NCBI RefSeq assembly: GCF_019393635.1
Contig: NC_057861.1
Location: 77,259,327-77,323,326 of the forward strand
Source of the DNA: Dromiciops gliroides
Taxonomy: Eukaryota > Chordata > Mammalia > Microbiotheria > Microbiotheriidae
Length of the DNA: 64,000 nucleotides
Direction of reading: 5' to 3'
In this document: in pieces, positions 1 to 10,822 of the stretch
How positions within the stretch are numbered: the first letter of the stretch is position 1
Layout: the number at the start of each line of letters is the position of its first letter
The notes under the pieces: generated by a model
Seen by the model: only the letters and a program-made list of their open reading frames with translations
Databases searched by the model: none
What the model was told of the DNA's origin: nothing
Position numbers and translations under genes: made by a program

Positions 1-1499
1 CGCCCCGAGGCATAAAAACCTCAAATAACAATTAATTCTTTACTTTCCCCCCTTTGTTTTGTCAAGAAACATGGGGTATTTCCTTGATGGAACAATAAAT
101 AATAAACAATAAATAAATTTTTAAAAATAACAGAATATCATAACCAATGCTAACAAACAATATACTAATAACAATATAGGAAAGGGAAAATACTTATTAC
201 AGATGATGTATATAGTTACAGAAGGAAAAACAAAAATGTCCATTTAAAGTCCTTAAAATCTTGTCTTAGAAAGAGGGTTGAGATGTCATCAGGGGAACTG
301 AACTCTGGTCTGGATTCTGGCTGTCTCTGGAACTGCTGGATTTTCATTAATCTTTAGCATAGCATTGTCCAAAAATGTTCAAATTAAACGATGAAAGTTC
401 TTCTAAATATACAAAAAAGTTTAAACTTGATATATATACAGCATATTGGAGTCCCCCCTTTGGAAGATATTCATATGCATACACAATACAAAATTGAGAC
501 AGTTATGACATTACTAACACTTTTTACCACTATATGTCTGGATCAAAGACAAATTTAGTTATGTGTCCATGATGACACCTAAAAATGTTATGGAAAGGTT
601 ACCATACCACATCTTGTGGTGCACAGATATCTAATAATTGTGCTAGGCCTCAGGTGGATGGATTCTGACCATGCTACCAGATTGAGTGAAGAAGCCAAGT
701 TAAGTTAAACCAGGTGAATGCATTAGGACTAACATGACACCAGAACATTTTTGGAGTGAGAGAGGAAGAAACTGGACTATGTCTAGCAATTGTGCTCTAC
801 ATAGCTGCTCTCATAAGCAAACTATGGACTTCTTGAATGTATTTGGCTGTTCTCTCAGCCTCCATCAGGGTATCTTACATGTACCTGTCTCTTCTCCTGT
901 TGTACATATATTCTCTCCAGGACCTGCAACGTGGTGTTGAACCATCTCCATTAAGCTCACTGTAAGAGCAATTAGTCTCTGAAATGGTAAGTTTCCATAA
1001 ATCATAAATCTCGTATTAATTTCACCAAAGTGTGCTACACTGCATAACTTAGGATATACTTGAAATATATATATATATATATAATCCCAAACCATACCCA
1101 GAGTATACATAGTCACAACGACATACAAATGATAAATGAATGTAAATGGCTGATATTATTAAACATTATTACAGAATCTTCATTAAGCAAGTAAACCACA
1201 TCATCTTATCCATGAATTCTCTATCTAGTACAATGACAATAACAGATACTTGAAATGATAAACAATATATCAAAAGGAAATAAAACATCAGCAAGACTCA
1301 ATATGTTCATTAATTGTCTTATAAATCAAGCAATAAGGTTCAATAACCCTTTCTAGAAGACAGAGCCATGTGCTTGTGGTGGAGAAGTTCTTCACCTGTA
1401 GGAGGAAAAGCTTGTTTAAGGTAAAAGCTTATAATGCTAGAATTTGGGGTACACCACATTTTTTTAACTGGTTCCCCAATTCTCTGCATGCCAAAGTGG
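1..1499. other. AT-rich sequence downstream of the ERV/OTUD3 segment, unrecognised
   Basis: This should hold the 3' part of the ERV if it continues, but no envelope or LTR could be identified with confidence. Purine-rich tracts on the minus strand (AAAGGGGGG, about 45-58 and 454-464) resemble polypurine tracts. A TA-repeat lies at about 1066-1083. No host gene was seen. Confidence 0.35.
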
Positions 1500-2000
1500 C
1501 AGGGGTTTCTGAATCATCATTGATTCTTCTAATGCTGTCATAATGACCGTTATGGTAGAAAATATGGAGTTCTTTAGTGTCAACTTAGTCTGTGCCACAA
1601 ATTTGCCATAGAGGTTCATTCAACTGGTGAATGATTACATTCAGTTGGTTATGTTTGGCAAAGGCTACAATGGCGTCATTCCCAGCACACGTACCAGCTT
1701 TTTTCAAATCAGCAACATATTCTTCAAAGGGAATATCTGTTTCTATAAAAGACCTAAGGTCTTCTTTATGACTGAGCATATAATTAGCAGTTTCTTGTCT
1801 GTGTTTGAGATGGTTTTTTTGGAATGACCTTCTAACTGGTCTCTGAGGGCTCTGAAAAGACAATTTCCATCTCCTGATACATTACGGAGTTTGAGTCCCA
1901 GGGTTTGCAATTGAGTGATAATACTTGCAAATTAGAACTGTCTATTACCCCTGGACTCCGTTCGGTTTCTTTTCTCTTTAGCAGCTGGTTGAGTTTTATC
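1500..2000 (-). pseudogene. OTUD3: Intronless OTUD3 fragment joined to the ERV integrase end
   Basis: OTUD3 is a host deubiquitinase of the OTU cysteine-protease family. Directly after the ERV integrase C-terminal domain the minus strand reads [11 protein letters not shown], then LQTLGLKLR, then the catalytic-loop motif [38 protein letters not shown] and RRINDDSE. These follow human OTUD3 in order over about 165 residues, covering the N-terminal tail and the whole OTU domain. In a vertebrate OTUD3 gene this stretch is spread over several exons, so the copy is cDNA-derived. It is broken, with about two breaks, and cannot encode a working protease. It sits where a retrovirus would carry env, on the same strand as pol. 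Whether the virus captured it or it inserted later is not settled here. Confidence 0.88.
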
Positions 2001-2170
2001 TGAAATTACTTTACCCACAAATGGTGCGGGCTTCACGTGGGAACGATGAATCCAAGATTCTTTTTCTCCAATTTTAATAGCAGTAAGAGTTGTCAATAAT
2101 ACTTGAAAAGGTCCCTCCCAAGCGGGCTGGGTCCCACTGGTCCGCTGAAAATTCTTAATATATACATTGT

Positions 2171-2337
2171 CGGGCAGCTAGGTGGCTCAGTGGATAGAGC
2201 ACCAGCCCTGGAGTCAGGAGTACCTGAGTTCAAATCTGACCTCAGACACTTAACACTTACTAGCTGTGTGACCCTGGGCAAGTCACTTAACCCCAATTGC
2301 CTCACTAAAAAAAAAAAAAAGATTAAAAAAAATATAT
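2171..2337 (+). repeat. SINE (WSINE1-like), nested in ERV pol
   Basis: Full head-to-tail copy with poly(A). The TSD atatatacattgt is present on both sides (ending 2170 and 2350), dating the insertion after the ERV. Confidence 0.93.
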
Positions 2338-4346
2338 ATATATACATTGTCTCCAGGACTTAAATCATGCAAGGAAAAGTCTAAAGGACCAGCTTGTACA
2401 GCAACTCCTGCTTCATGGAGTTCACATAGCCTAGTTTGTAGTTCCTGAATATAGGAAGCAACAGAAGTATCACCTCCCACCAGTGATGTATAGAATGGGG
2501 AAAAAGTTTTAGCTTGGATAGGAGAGTGACCAAAAAGCATCTCATAAGGAGATATATGGAGTTCACCTCTTGGTCTACTGCACAGATATAATAATGCCAA
2601 GGGTAGAACATCAGGCCATTTTAAATGGGTTTCAGTACATAATTTGCCAATCATGTTCTTAAGCTCTTTATTCATACGTTCAACTTGGCCTGAGCTTTGA
2701 GGGTGGTAAGGAGTATGAAATCTAGGAGTTACTCCCAAGAAAGAATAAATCTGGGAGAGAATTGAATCTGTAAAATGTGTACCTCTATCAGAGTCAATGT
2801 ATGCTGGTGGCCCAAAGTGAGGAACAATTTCTTTAAGGAGAGCTTTGGCCACAAAGCCAGCAGTTGCTCATGGGGCAGGAAAAGCCTCCACCCATCGAGT
2901 GAGCTGGTCAACAATAACAAGGTAAAATTTATATTGTCCTGCTTTGGGCATAGAAATAAAGTCAATTTGTAGATGTTCAAAAGGTGTATATGCCAAAGGG
3001 CACCCTCCATATGCTTTAGCACGGAAGGCATGTTGATTGTAAGATTGACATGTGGAGCAGCCTGAGCAGATTTGAGATGCTGTGTTAGTTATACCTGGTG
3101 CTAACCAGGTCCTTCTAACTGAGTCCACAATGCCTTGTGTGCCAAAATGGCCTTTCTTGTGAATAGAGAGGCATACCTGGTGATAGAATTTCTGGGGGAG
3201 AAGTGGTTTTCCCTCCGAAGACATCCAGACTCCATTGATCTGTTTAGCCTTGAATCTCTTTTTCCACCTTTCTACTTCAGAATCATCATAAGTTAGGTGG
3301 AGAGAAACATCCTCAGAATGTGAGAGGTTAAATACATGTTCAGGGGCTTCTAAAGCAGCAAGCTTAGCTGCTGAATCAGCTCGTGCATTCCCTGTTGAAA
3401 CAGGATCACTATTCCCTGTGTGGGCAGGGCAATGTACAATTGCTAGAGCAGAGGGAAGTTTCAGGGCAGATAGGAGGTCCTTGATAAGGTCTCCATTAGC
3501 AATAGCTTTGCCAGAGGATGTTAGAAGGCCCCTCTGTAGCCAAAGCATGCCTACAGCATGGCATACACCAAAGGCATATCTGGAGTTGGTATAAATGGTA
3601 GCGCTCTTCCCTTTGGCTATGTTACAGGCTTGTGTAAGAGCCACAAGTTCAGCAGCTTGTGCACTAAAATGTGAAGGCAGAGAAGCTGCCCAGATAATAT
3701 CATAATCAGAAACTACAGCAGCCCCAGTGAAACAGGTGCCATCTTTCATAAACAAATAACCGTCTGTATAGAGGACAATATCAGGGTTCTCTAAAGGTGT
3801 ATCCAAAAGGTCATCACGGGGTTTCTCAGCCATATTAACTAAAGAGGCACAGTCATGCAACGGCTCCCCCAAGAGTGGTAAGTTAGGGAGCAATGTTGCT
3901 GGGTTAAGGACTGTACAGCGTTTTAAAGTGATATTTTCATGACCTAGTAGGGTTACTTCATATTTAGTCAGCCTTTGGTCTGAAAAGGCTTGTGTTCTAT
4001 GGTGTAGTAAGAGGGCCTCTACTAAATGGGGACATTGTATTGTAAGAGGATTACCTAGGACCAAATCAGAGGCTTTTTCTACCAAAAGGGCTGTAGCTGC
4101 CACTGCCCTGAAGCAGGGTGGCACCCCAGAGGCCACAGAATCTAGTTGGCTGGAATAATAACCTGTTGGAAGCTGGACAGGTTCTAATGATTGAGTCAGG
4201 ACCCCAGAAGCCACTCCCTTCTGTTCATGCACAAAAAGAGTAAAAGGCTTACTGTAATCTGGGAGTCCTAGTGCAGGTGTTGATAACAATGCCTGCATGC
4301 ACCCAGCTATCATGTCGCCCAAATCTTCTCTTCTCCAGGTAAACAC
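2283..4346 (-). mobile_element. Gammaretrovirus-like (ERV1) pol fossil: RNase H and integrase
   Basis: Fossil pol segment of a class I endogenous retrovirus. From right to left it holds the RT connection region (PALGLPDYSKPF), an RNase H domain, a spacer, and an integrase with the HHCC zinc-binding part, the DDE core and the GPY/F-type C-terminal domain (down to about 2000). It resembles murine leukaemia virus-type pol. Gag, protease, most of RT and the 5' LTR are absent, so it is truncated at its 5' side. It is broken, with a few breaks in the visible part, and a SINE has inserted into it at 2171-2337. The intact TSD on that SINE shows the ERV is older than the SINE. Confidence 0.93.
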
Positions 4347-4380
4347 CTAGACATTATATAATTAAGAAAGGTTGGGGAGG

Positions 4381-4533
4381 AGGCAGCTGGGTGGCGCATT
4401 GGATAGAGCAGTGGCCCTGGAGTCAGGAGTACCTGAGTTCAAATCCGGCCTCAGACACTTAACACTTACTAGCTGTGTGACCCTGGGCAAGTCACTTAAC
4501 CCCAATTGCCTCACTTAAAAAAAAAAAAAAGAA
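4381..4533 (+). repeat. SINE (WSINE1-like)
   Basis: Full copy at the right edge of the ERV; no clear TSD. It may mark or hide the ERV truncation point. Confidence 0.9.
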
Positions 4534-5112
4534 ATACTCAAATGCATTTGTAATGCCACCTCACAAATTTTTTTTTTCCTTGAGTGCAGTCAGAAGGGAT
4601 GGCAGAAGTGGTGGCATCCAGAGGTCTAATAGGTTTGTAATACAGAACACAAGGCAGGAAGTATACAGTGGTTTATTCCTTCTGTTGAAACATAGGAGAG
4701 GGAGGATCCAAGTTCTCTCAGTTCTAGTTAATAGCTTATACAAATGCCTGGTCTAGTTAAGTTAACAATTAAGTTCCATTTCATAATTCACAGAAGTAAC
4801 ACAAAGCATTATTCCAAATTAAATTTTACAAATTCTATTGTTGCTCCCTGATTTATACAAACTTTCCTCTCTTTTTGATGAATCAGGAAAGAGTTAACAA
4901 TAGGTAATTCCTAAATGGTACAGCTATTCAAATTGCCAATTACAACATATTTTTAACTTTTTTCTTCATTTTAGAATCTCATTGATACCACTTTTCACTT
5001 TCAAGAATCTAGATAGAGTTTTCTTTACATATTCAATATTGCCCTCCTTTCTTTAAAATATCCAGATAATATTCTGTAATTTCCAAATCAAGAACATTAC
5101 ATTTTCCAATTC
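4534..5112. other. No gene; possible antisense LTR remnant
   Basis: AT-rich sequence with one minus-strand AATAAA (4672-4677). It could be the flank or an eroded LTR of the ERV to the left. Nothing firmer is visible. Confidence 0.3.
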
Positions 5113-5169
5113 TTCTTCTTCTTCTTCTTCTTCTTCTTCTTCTTCTTCTTCTTCTTCTTCTTCTTCTTC
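5112..5169 (+). repeat. (TTC)n microsatellite
   Basis: About nineteen uninterrupted TTC units, directly abutting a reverse-oriented SINE fragment. Confidence 0.97.
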
Positions 5170-5256
5170 AAGGTCACACAGCTAATAAGTGTTAAGTGTC
5201 TGAGGCCAGATTTGAACTCAGGTCCTCCTGAAATCCAGGGCCAGTGCCCTGCATTT
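5170..5256 (-). repeat. SINE fragment (WSINE1-like)
   Basis: Central part of the SINE in reverse orientation (B box and GGCCTCAGACAC region). The tail side has been replaced by the TTC repeat. Confidence 0.85.
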
Positions 5257-5294
5257 TCCAATTCTTAACAACATTTCTTATATAATGGTTTTTT

Positions 5295-5394
5295 TTAATT
5301 GAATTCATGTTTAATAATTACAGGCACCGTGCCCCCCCTTCCCCCTGCCCAGGCAGTGGCAGAGGAGGTGCGGGGGGCTGGGGCAGAATGCCCC
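5295..5394 (-). pseudogene. Short poly(A)-tailed retro-insert of an unidentified RNA
   Basis: About 100 bp bounded by the direct repeat tataatggttttt (5281 and 5395). On the minus strand it runs from a GC-rich stretch to AATTATTAAACATG and ends AATTAAAAAAAA. This is the form of a 5'-truncated processed copy of an mRNA 3' end made by LINE machinery. The source gene was not recognised. Confidence 0.6.
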
Positions 5395-5409
5395 TATAAT
5401 GGTTTTTAT

Positions 5410-6290
5410 AATAGTAGTACACATTTTTAAAGATTAATTTTTGGCATTCCAATTTGATTGCATTCAAGGCCAATATCTCGAACAAAGTATGCTTTAAGGA
5501 CAAAAACTAACTTTTTGCAGTTTTAAACACATTGCCCTGATGCCAAATATTGGGTGGCAATGTGAAAATTATGCTCAACAGTGTGAGAAAATAGTGGTTT
5601 TTGGGGACTCAGACTACTGCCCACACACACACACACACGCGTGCGCACACACACAGGAACTCTGGATGGTTTTGCAGGGCCAGAATCAGGAGAATGTCAA
5701 AGGAAATGTAGATAGACCTTCTTAATTAACTAAAGGAACCACCTTCAAGTCATGTCAATCAATGGACATGAATGCTACCAACCAATTAGCTTGGAGTGGT
5801 GGGTGTGTAGGGACCACCTCCCTTCCGACTGCAGGTAGCTTCCACTCTCACAGGCACTTGAACTCTCTCTTTTTGGCCTGAGACTTGGAGGTGGTGGCAG
5901 CGTCTTGTGCTAGGTATGTAGGACTTCTGAACTTTCTGAACTCCACATGTTCTCTCTTTAGTAATATTTAATATACTTCAATAAATGCTTAATGCTCCCA
6001 AACTGGTACAGTAGCTTCTAATTTCTAAGTAACAAATATATGATAAACCCCAGCTAATTTTCCCTACACTTGGAACAGTAATAGGTGACCATACTTTTAA
6101 TTGTACTTGTCACAACAGTAATGATCTATATTTAATGTTCCTCAGGGCTAGTTTTATCTTAAGGACTATCTTTATTCTTCACATCCTTTTGTTTGGGTGG
6201 AGGGGACTTATGACCTGGATCCAGGGGCTAGCTCACCCAAGGAATTGGAGGCTCATCATGAATCTTGTAAAATAAAAAGAGATTTCTTAT
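5410..6290 (+). other. No gene; CA repeat and LTR-like sequence
   Basis: (CA)n lies at about 5622-5656. From about 5745 to 6060 the sequence has an LTR-like make-up, with a CT-rich stretch, a G-rich R-like segment and AATAAA at 5980-5985, but the ends and any TSD were not resolved. Confidence 0.35.
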
Positions 6291-6291
6291 T

Positions 6292-6443
6292 TATTTTTTT
6301 TTTTGGGGGGGCAAGGCAATGAGGGCTAAGTGACTTGCCCAGGGTCACACAGCTAGTAAGTGTCGTGTCTGAGGCCGGATTTGAACTCAGGTACTCCTGA
6401 ATCCAGGGCCGGTGCTTTAACCACTGTGCCATCTAGCTGCCCC
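6292..6443 (-). repeat. SINE (WSINE1-like)
   Basis: Nearly complete reverse-oriented copy, poly(T) at the left and GCTGCCCC head at the right. Confidence 0.93.
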
Positions 6444-6483
6444 TTCTGGTGTTAATTTGACGTTTCAGTAGAAGCCTCTGCTT

Positions 6484-6633
6484 TTCTTTTTTTTGGCAGG
6501 GCAATGGGGGTTAAGTGACTTGCCCAGGGTCACACAGCTAGTAAGTGTCAAGTGTCTGAGGCCGGATTTGAACTCAGGTCCTCCTGAATCCAGGGTCAGT
6601 GCTTTATCCACTGCACCACCTAGCTGCTGCCCC
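6484..6633 (-). repeat. SINE (WSINE1-like)
   Basis: Reverse-oriented copy with a duplicated GCTGCTGCCCC at its head. Confidence 0.93.
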
Positions 6634-6848
6634 AGTTTATGTTCAAGGTTGATTGTGCACTATATTGATGCCTATGTTCACTTTTCACAGGCTCAAGAAA
6701 AATTAGCTTACTCTATCCCAATAAAGAAACACAAAAAGATACAGACACAGAGATACAGAAGTACAAATAAACAGGCAAAGATTAATAGACTTTTGGAGAG
6801 CGTTCCCCAAGTCTTACTTGAGAAAGCAAGGATTCCTCTCTGGTGTTA

Positions 6849-6998
6849 ATTTTTTTTTTTTTTTGCAGGCATTGGGGATTAAGTGACTTGCCCAGGGTCA
6901 CACAGCTAGTAAGTGTCAAGTGTCTGAGGCCAGATTTGAACTCAGGTCCTCCTGAATCCAGGGCCAGTGCTCTATCCACTGCGCCACCTAACTGCCCC
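6849..6998 (-). repeat. SINE (WSINE1-like)
   Basis: Reverse-oriented copy. Its flanks TCTGGTGTTAAT and TTCTGCTTTTCTTT also occur beside the SINE at 6484, so the interval may include a small local duplication. Confidence 0.9.
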
Positions 6999-7073
6999 GC
7001 TTCTGCTTTTCTTTATGTATTTTACCTCTCTCTTGTCAGATAAGGCACCATTCCAGTTTAGAGAAGTTAGAAA

Positions 7074-8355
7074 TGTTATAGGGAAATAGAGTGGGGATTT
7101 GGGATAGGGATTTGGAATACGGGTTCTGGGAATTTCTCTTTAAAGTATTACACCCTCTTGCACACAAATCCAATAGAATAAGATAATAGTTTATTTAGGG
7201 GCTAGGGAAGGCAAAACAAGAGAGAAATCCTTGTACTTCTTATGGGGAGAAGGTATGGCACAGAGGGGTGGCTCTGAGATACCTATCTCCTCCAGCAGGA
7301 CGCAGGCAGATACTTTGTAGAGGACTAATGGGGGTGATCATCTGACTGTGGAAAGTTCCCTTATGGGGGAGGATCATCTCCCACTGGTGGTGGCTGGGGG
7401 TGTTGGGTGAAGGCAAGCTGCGGATCTCTCAAGACATCTCTTTCCTCCTCATGCCACAAAGGCAGCAGTCACACCTGATCTTATCTCCCCAGGAGTGGAG
7501 GAGACTGGAATGAAGGGTGGTGGTCCTGGAGCTAGCTCAGTCTTGATCCAGTGCCACTTATTTCTTTAGGTGTGTCTGTCCTTTTGATGTGGGCAGGAAA
7601 TTTGGGGTCCAACTGATCGTGAGTCATCCCAAAAGAATTACAAGACTCAGTGACTCAGTTTACCAAGTTTTATTGCAATGCTGTGAGTGATCACAGGGAG
7701 AGAACCAGAAAAGTGGAAAGGTAACTCTTGAATAGTGAAAGAAAAGACAGTTATATTTATAGTATAGACAAATTATCAGTCTCATTATAATAATCACCAC
7801 CTTGGGGAGGTACAAGGGAGGGCCTGTCCTACTCATTATACTTTTCTTCACCTTGGGGTGTTACAAGGGAGGGCTTATCCTAATTTGGAGTTCCTGGGGT
7901 CCTAAGCCAATCCCTGAGGCAGGTACCTTTTTCAGTGGAGGTGTGTCTTGGGGGCTTACATGTCATAAGGTGAATCTGGGGACAAATTTGGCCTTTTCTG
8001 CCCATGTCTCTTTCTGATTCCCATGGCTAGTTTCAAAATATAATCATTTTTCATTAGAATTTCCATAGGTTGTCTTTTCCTTTATTGTTATTTTGACCTA
8101 ACCTGCTCTAGTCCGTTATGGATGTTGATCACTATGGGTATAAGAACCTAACATAAGTTATCCATTAACTAAGGTCTGACTCCCTTTTAGAGCTAATATC
8201 TGAATTAAAGCTTGGGTCTTCGGTTTTTCTATTAACCCCTTTTTGCCTCCTACATCATTGTGGTTTAGTTTCTCAAGGAGAGTGTTCTTTGATGTACCCC
8301 AGAGAACTTCTGGAGTACCCAGGGCCATTCAAATGAGATAACCAGATCCATAACA
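7074..8355 (-). mobile_element. Solo LTR of repeated family A, interrupted by another LTR
   Basis: Antisense solo LTR with termini TGTTATAG and CCATAACA and near-matching 4-bp TSDs gaaa/aaaa. It is the same family as the LTRs at 28984, 32305, 36640 and 40132. A second LTR (7585-8257) is inserted inside it. No internal retroviral sequence is attached. Confidence 0.85.
7585..8257 (-). mobile_element. Second-family LTR nested in the LTR at 7074-8355
   Basis: Bounded by the inverted termini TGATGTGGG and CCTACATCA, with AATAAA on the minus strand near its left end. It splits the host LTR exactly between the bases expected from the intact copy at 40132, with a diverged 4-bp duplication (cttt/ttgt). 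It is a solo LTR and younger than its host. Confidence 0.75.
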
Positions 8356-8519
8356 AAAAGATCTTTTACTGGTCCAATTTCTAATCAAGATATTTGAGTG
8401 ATTGCTAGAGATACAGTCTCTAAAAACACCCTGCTATGGTTTTATTTTTCAGAAGTCCCTCCAGTGGCTCAATGGTATTGAAACTGGCGGACAGATTTAG
8501 TGCCAGAATGGGTAGGTAA
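8356..8519. other. Short unannotated spacer between two solo LTRs
   Basis: No gene or clear repeat boundary. It shows only weak resemblance to eroded retroviral coding sequence. Confidence 0.25.
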
Positions 8520-8562
8520 TGTGGGGAAATGTGCCCCCCCCCAAAAGTTAAAAATGGTAATG

Positions 8563-8714
8563 CCCAGGGAAGCTAGGTGGATAGAGCACCGGCCTTGGAT
8601 TGAGGAGGACCTGAGTTCAAATACGACCTCAGACACTTAACACTAGCTGTGTGACCCTAGGCAAGTCACTTAACCCTCATTGCCCCCCAAAAAACCAAAC
8701 AAACAAAAAAAAAG
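8563..8714 (+). repeat. SINE (WSINE1-like) inside LTR
   Basis: Copy with a small deletion in the head (GGCGCAG lost). TSD aaaatggtaatg at 8551-8562 and 8715-8726. Confidence 0.92.
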
Positions 8715-9835
8715 AAAATGGTAATGTCCACAAACTGGGGCCAGGCTCCTCCCAGTCTAAGAAGGACTTCCTCCCCTCCACCTCTCCAGCAAACTGAATC
8801 ACATGATGAGGGAGACCCAAGGCTGGTCACATGGGGAAGGAGTTTAGAGGGCTGTGTCTGTGTCACCTTCCCCCACTGGCTACACTGTGTTCTGATTGGC
8901 TAGTTTGGGGGGCCAGTGTCTTAGCAGGCAGATTGTAACAGGGAAAAAGAGAGGGGCCAGCCTGTTAAAGTATAAAAAGGCTCAGGGGCCCAGTTTCACT
9001 GCCATTACATTAGGGAATGGCCCATTCTCTCAAGAATGTAAATAAAGGGTACAATATCGAGGGGTGGAGCTAATATGGCAGAGGAAAGACATTAAACCCA
9101 CAGGGCTCCTGATACAATCACCCCAAAAATAGCAATAAAAGAACCCTTGGGGCAGAAAACCAAACAAAAATATGGGCTGAGAGTTTTCTCCAGCTATAGA
9201 TAGATTTCAGGGGGCCATGCTGGGCCATGAATGAAGCCTAACCCCGCAATTGGGCTGACACACCAGACACCCGCCAGAGGAATTTGCCCCAGTGCCTCTG
9301 AATTGGCTGCAGCACCAGCGTCTTCTAGAACTGAGCACACGGTCGGACTGAACAGCTGGGGGGGGGGGGGTGGTAAGTACAGGGGTACCAGTGGACAGGG
9401 GGGAAGGATTCAACTGTCCCATCCCAGTGGGGAACCAGGAAGAAATCCTGAGTAGGGGGAGACCCAAGTGGGGGAGGGGAGCAGGGGAGCAGTCTCATCA
9501 GAGGCTGAGAACCACACCACAGAAAGCTTTGCTGGTTGGTTGCTTAGTAAAAATGAGAACAGACCAGGTGAGATTAAAGCTTGCTTTCCCTCAACCAAAA
9601 ACACCTGGGATCCTCTGAAGCTGAGAAGAGGAGTGGAGCCGAGAAGCAGCCCCCACCACCCCCACCACCCCCACCACCTCCCAGTGGAGAGTTTAAAATC
9701 AAATGAAAATGAGGGCAGGCAGGCTGAGAAGAAGCCCAACTATCCCCCAGGGCCATGCTGTAGTTTGAACAGTGTGTCCTGGAAGCAGCACCACACTTTA
9801 AGAAGGAGTTAAAAGCCAAGAAATAGTAAGCCAGG

Positions 9836-10822
9836 ATGAGCAGGCAGAGAAAGCAGAAGACCATCGAAAACTTCTTTGGGGGTAAGGTAGACCACAATAC
9901 AACCTCAGAAGAAGATAATAACAGGGTCAAAGCTCCAACATCCAAATCTTCCAAGAAAAATATGAACTGGTCTTAGGCCATGGAAGCTCTCAAAAGAGAC
10001 TTTGAAGAGAAAGTAGGAGAAATAGAAAGAAGATGTAGAGAAAAGGAGGAAAAAATGGAAAGGGAAATGAGAGCGATGAAGGAGAGTCATGAGAAAAAAA
10101 GTCAACAGTTTGAAAAGCCAAATGGAAAAGGAGATTAAAAAACTGTCTAATGAAAATAACTGCCTAAGAATTAGAACTGAACAAATGGAAGCTAGTGACT
10201 TTATGAGAAACCAAGACACAATAAAGCAAATCCAATTGAATGAAAAAATAGAGGGCAATGTGAAATATCTCCTTGGTAAAACAGCTGACCTAGAAAATAA
10301 ATCTAGGAGAGATAATTTGAAAATCACTGGACTACCTGAAAACCATGATCAAAACAAAAGCCCAGACACCATCCTCCAAGAGATTGTGAGGGAAAATTGC
10401 CCTGATATAGAAGCAGAAGCTAAAATAAAAATTGAAAGAATCCACCGATCACCTCCTGAAAGAGATCCCAAAAGGAAAACCTTCAGGAATATTATAGCCA
10501 AATTCCAGAACTCCCAGGTGAAGGAGAAAATACTGCAAGCAGCTAGAAAAAAGGAATTCAATATTGTGGAGCTCCAATAAGGATAAAGCAATATCTAGCA
10601 GCTTCTACATTAAAGGACCAAAGGGCATGGAATATGATATTCCAGAGGGCAAAGGAACTGGGACTTCAGCCAAAAATCACATACCCAGGAAAACTGAGTA
10701 TAATTTTTCAGAGGCAAAAATGGGATTTCAATGAGAAAGAGGTCTTTCAAGCATTTGTGATGAAAAGACCTGAACTGAATAGAAAAATTGACTTTCAAAT
10801 ACAAGATCCTGGAGAAGCATAA
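9836..10822 (+). pseudogene. L1-type ORF1 of the HAL1-like element, broken
   Basis: RNA-binding chaperone of L1 particles. From ATG at 9836 it reads MSRQRKQKTIENFFGGK, then a charged coiled-coil part (ALKRDFEEKVGEIERRC..., KEEKMEREMRAMKE). The RRM core follows (NLKITGLPENHD..., IKIERIHRSPP) and the C-terminal domain (PIRIKQYLAASTLKDQRAW..., YPGKLSIIF), ending DPGEA. It is interrupted by TAG at 9974-9976, a frameshift near 10100-10130, and another at about 10565 between VEL and PIRIKQ. The remaining reading frame is otherwise well kept, so the copy is not very old. Confidence 0.88.

Noticed and set aside
2171-2240. tRNA-gene-like A and B boxes at SINE heads
   Set aside because: They are parts of tRNA-derived SINEs and do not fold as a complete tRNA with acceptor pairing.
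6493-6849. Many open frames reading [23 protein letters not shown] or [28 protein letters not shown] on both strands throughout the window
   Set aside because: These are the SINE read in its open frames, on either strand, and not a protein family.
9410-9812. Overlapping open frames rich in Gly or His-Pro (9410-9954)
   Set aside because: They come from a CCCCCACCA minirepeat in the LINE 5' UTR.
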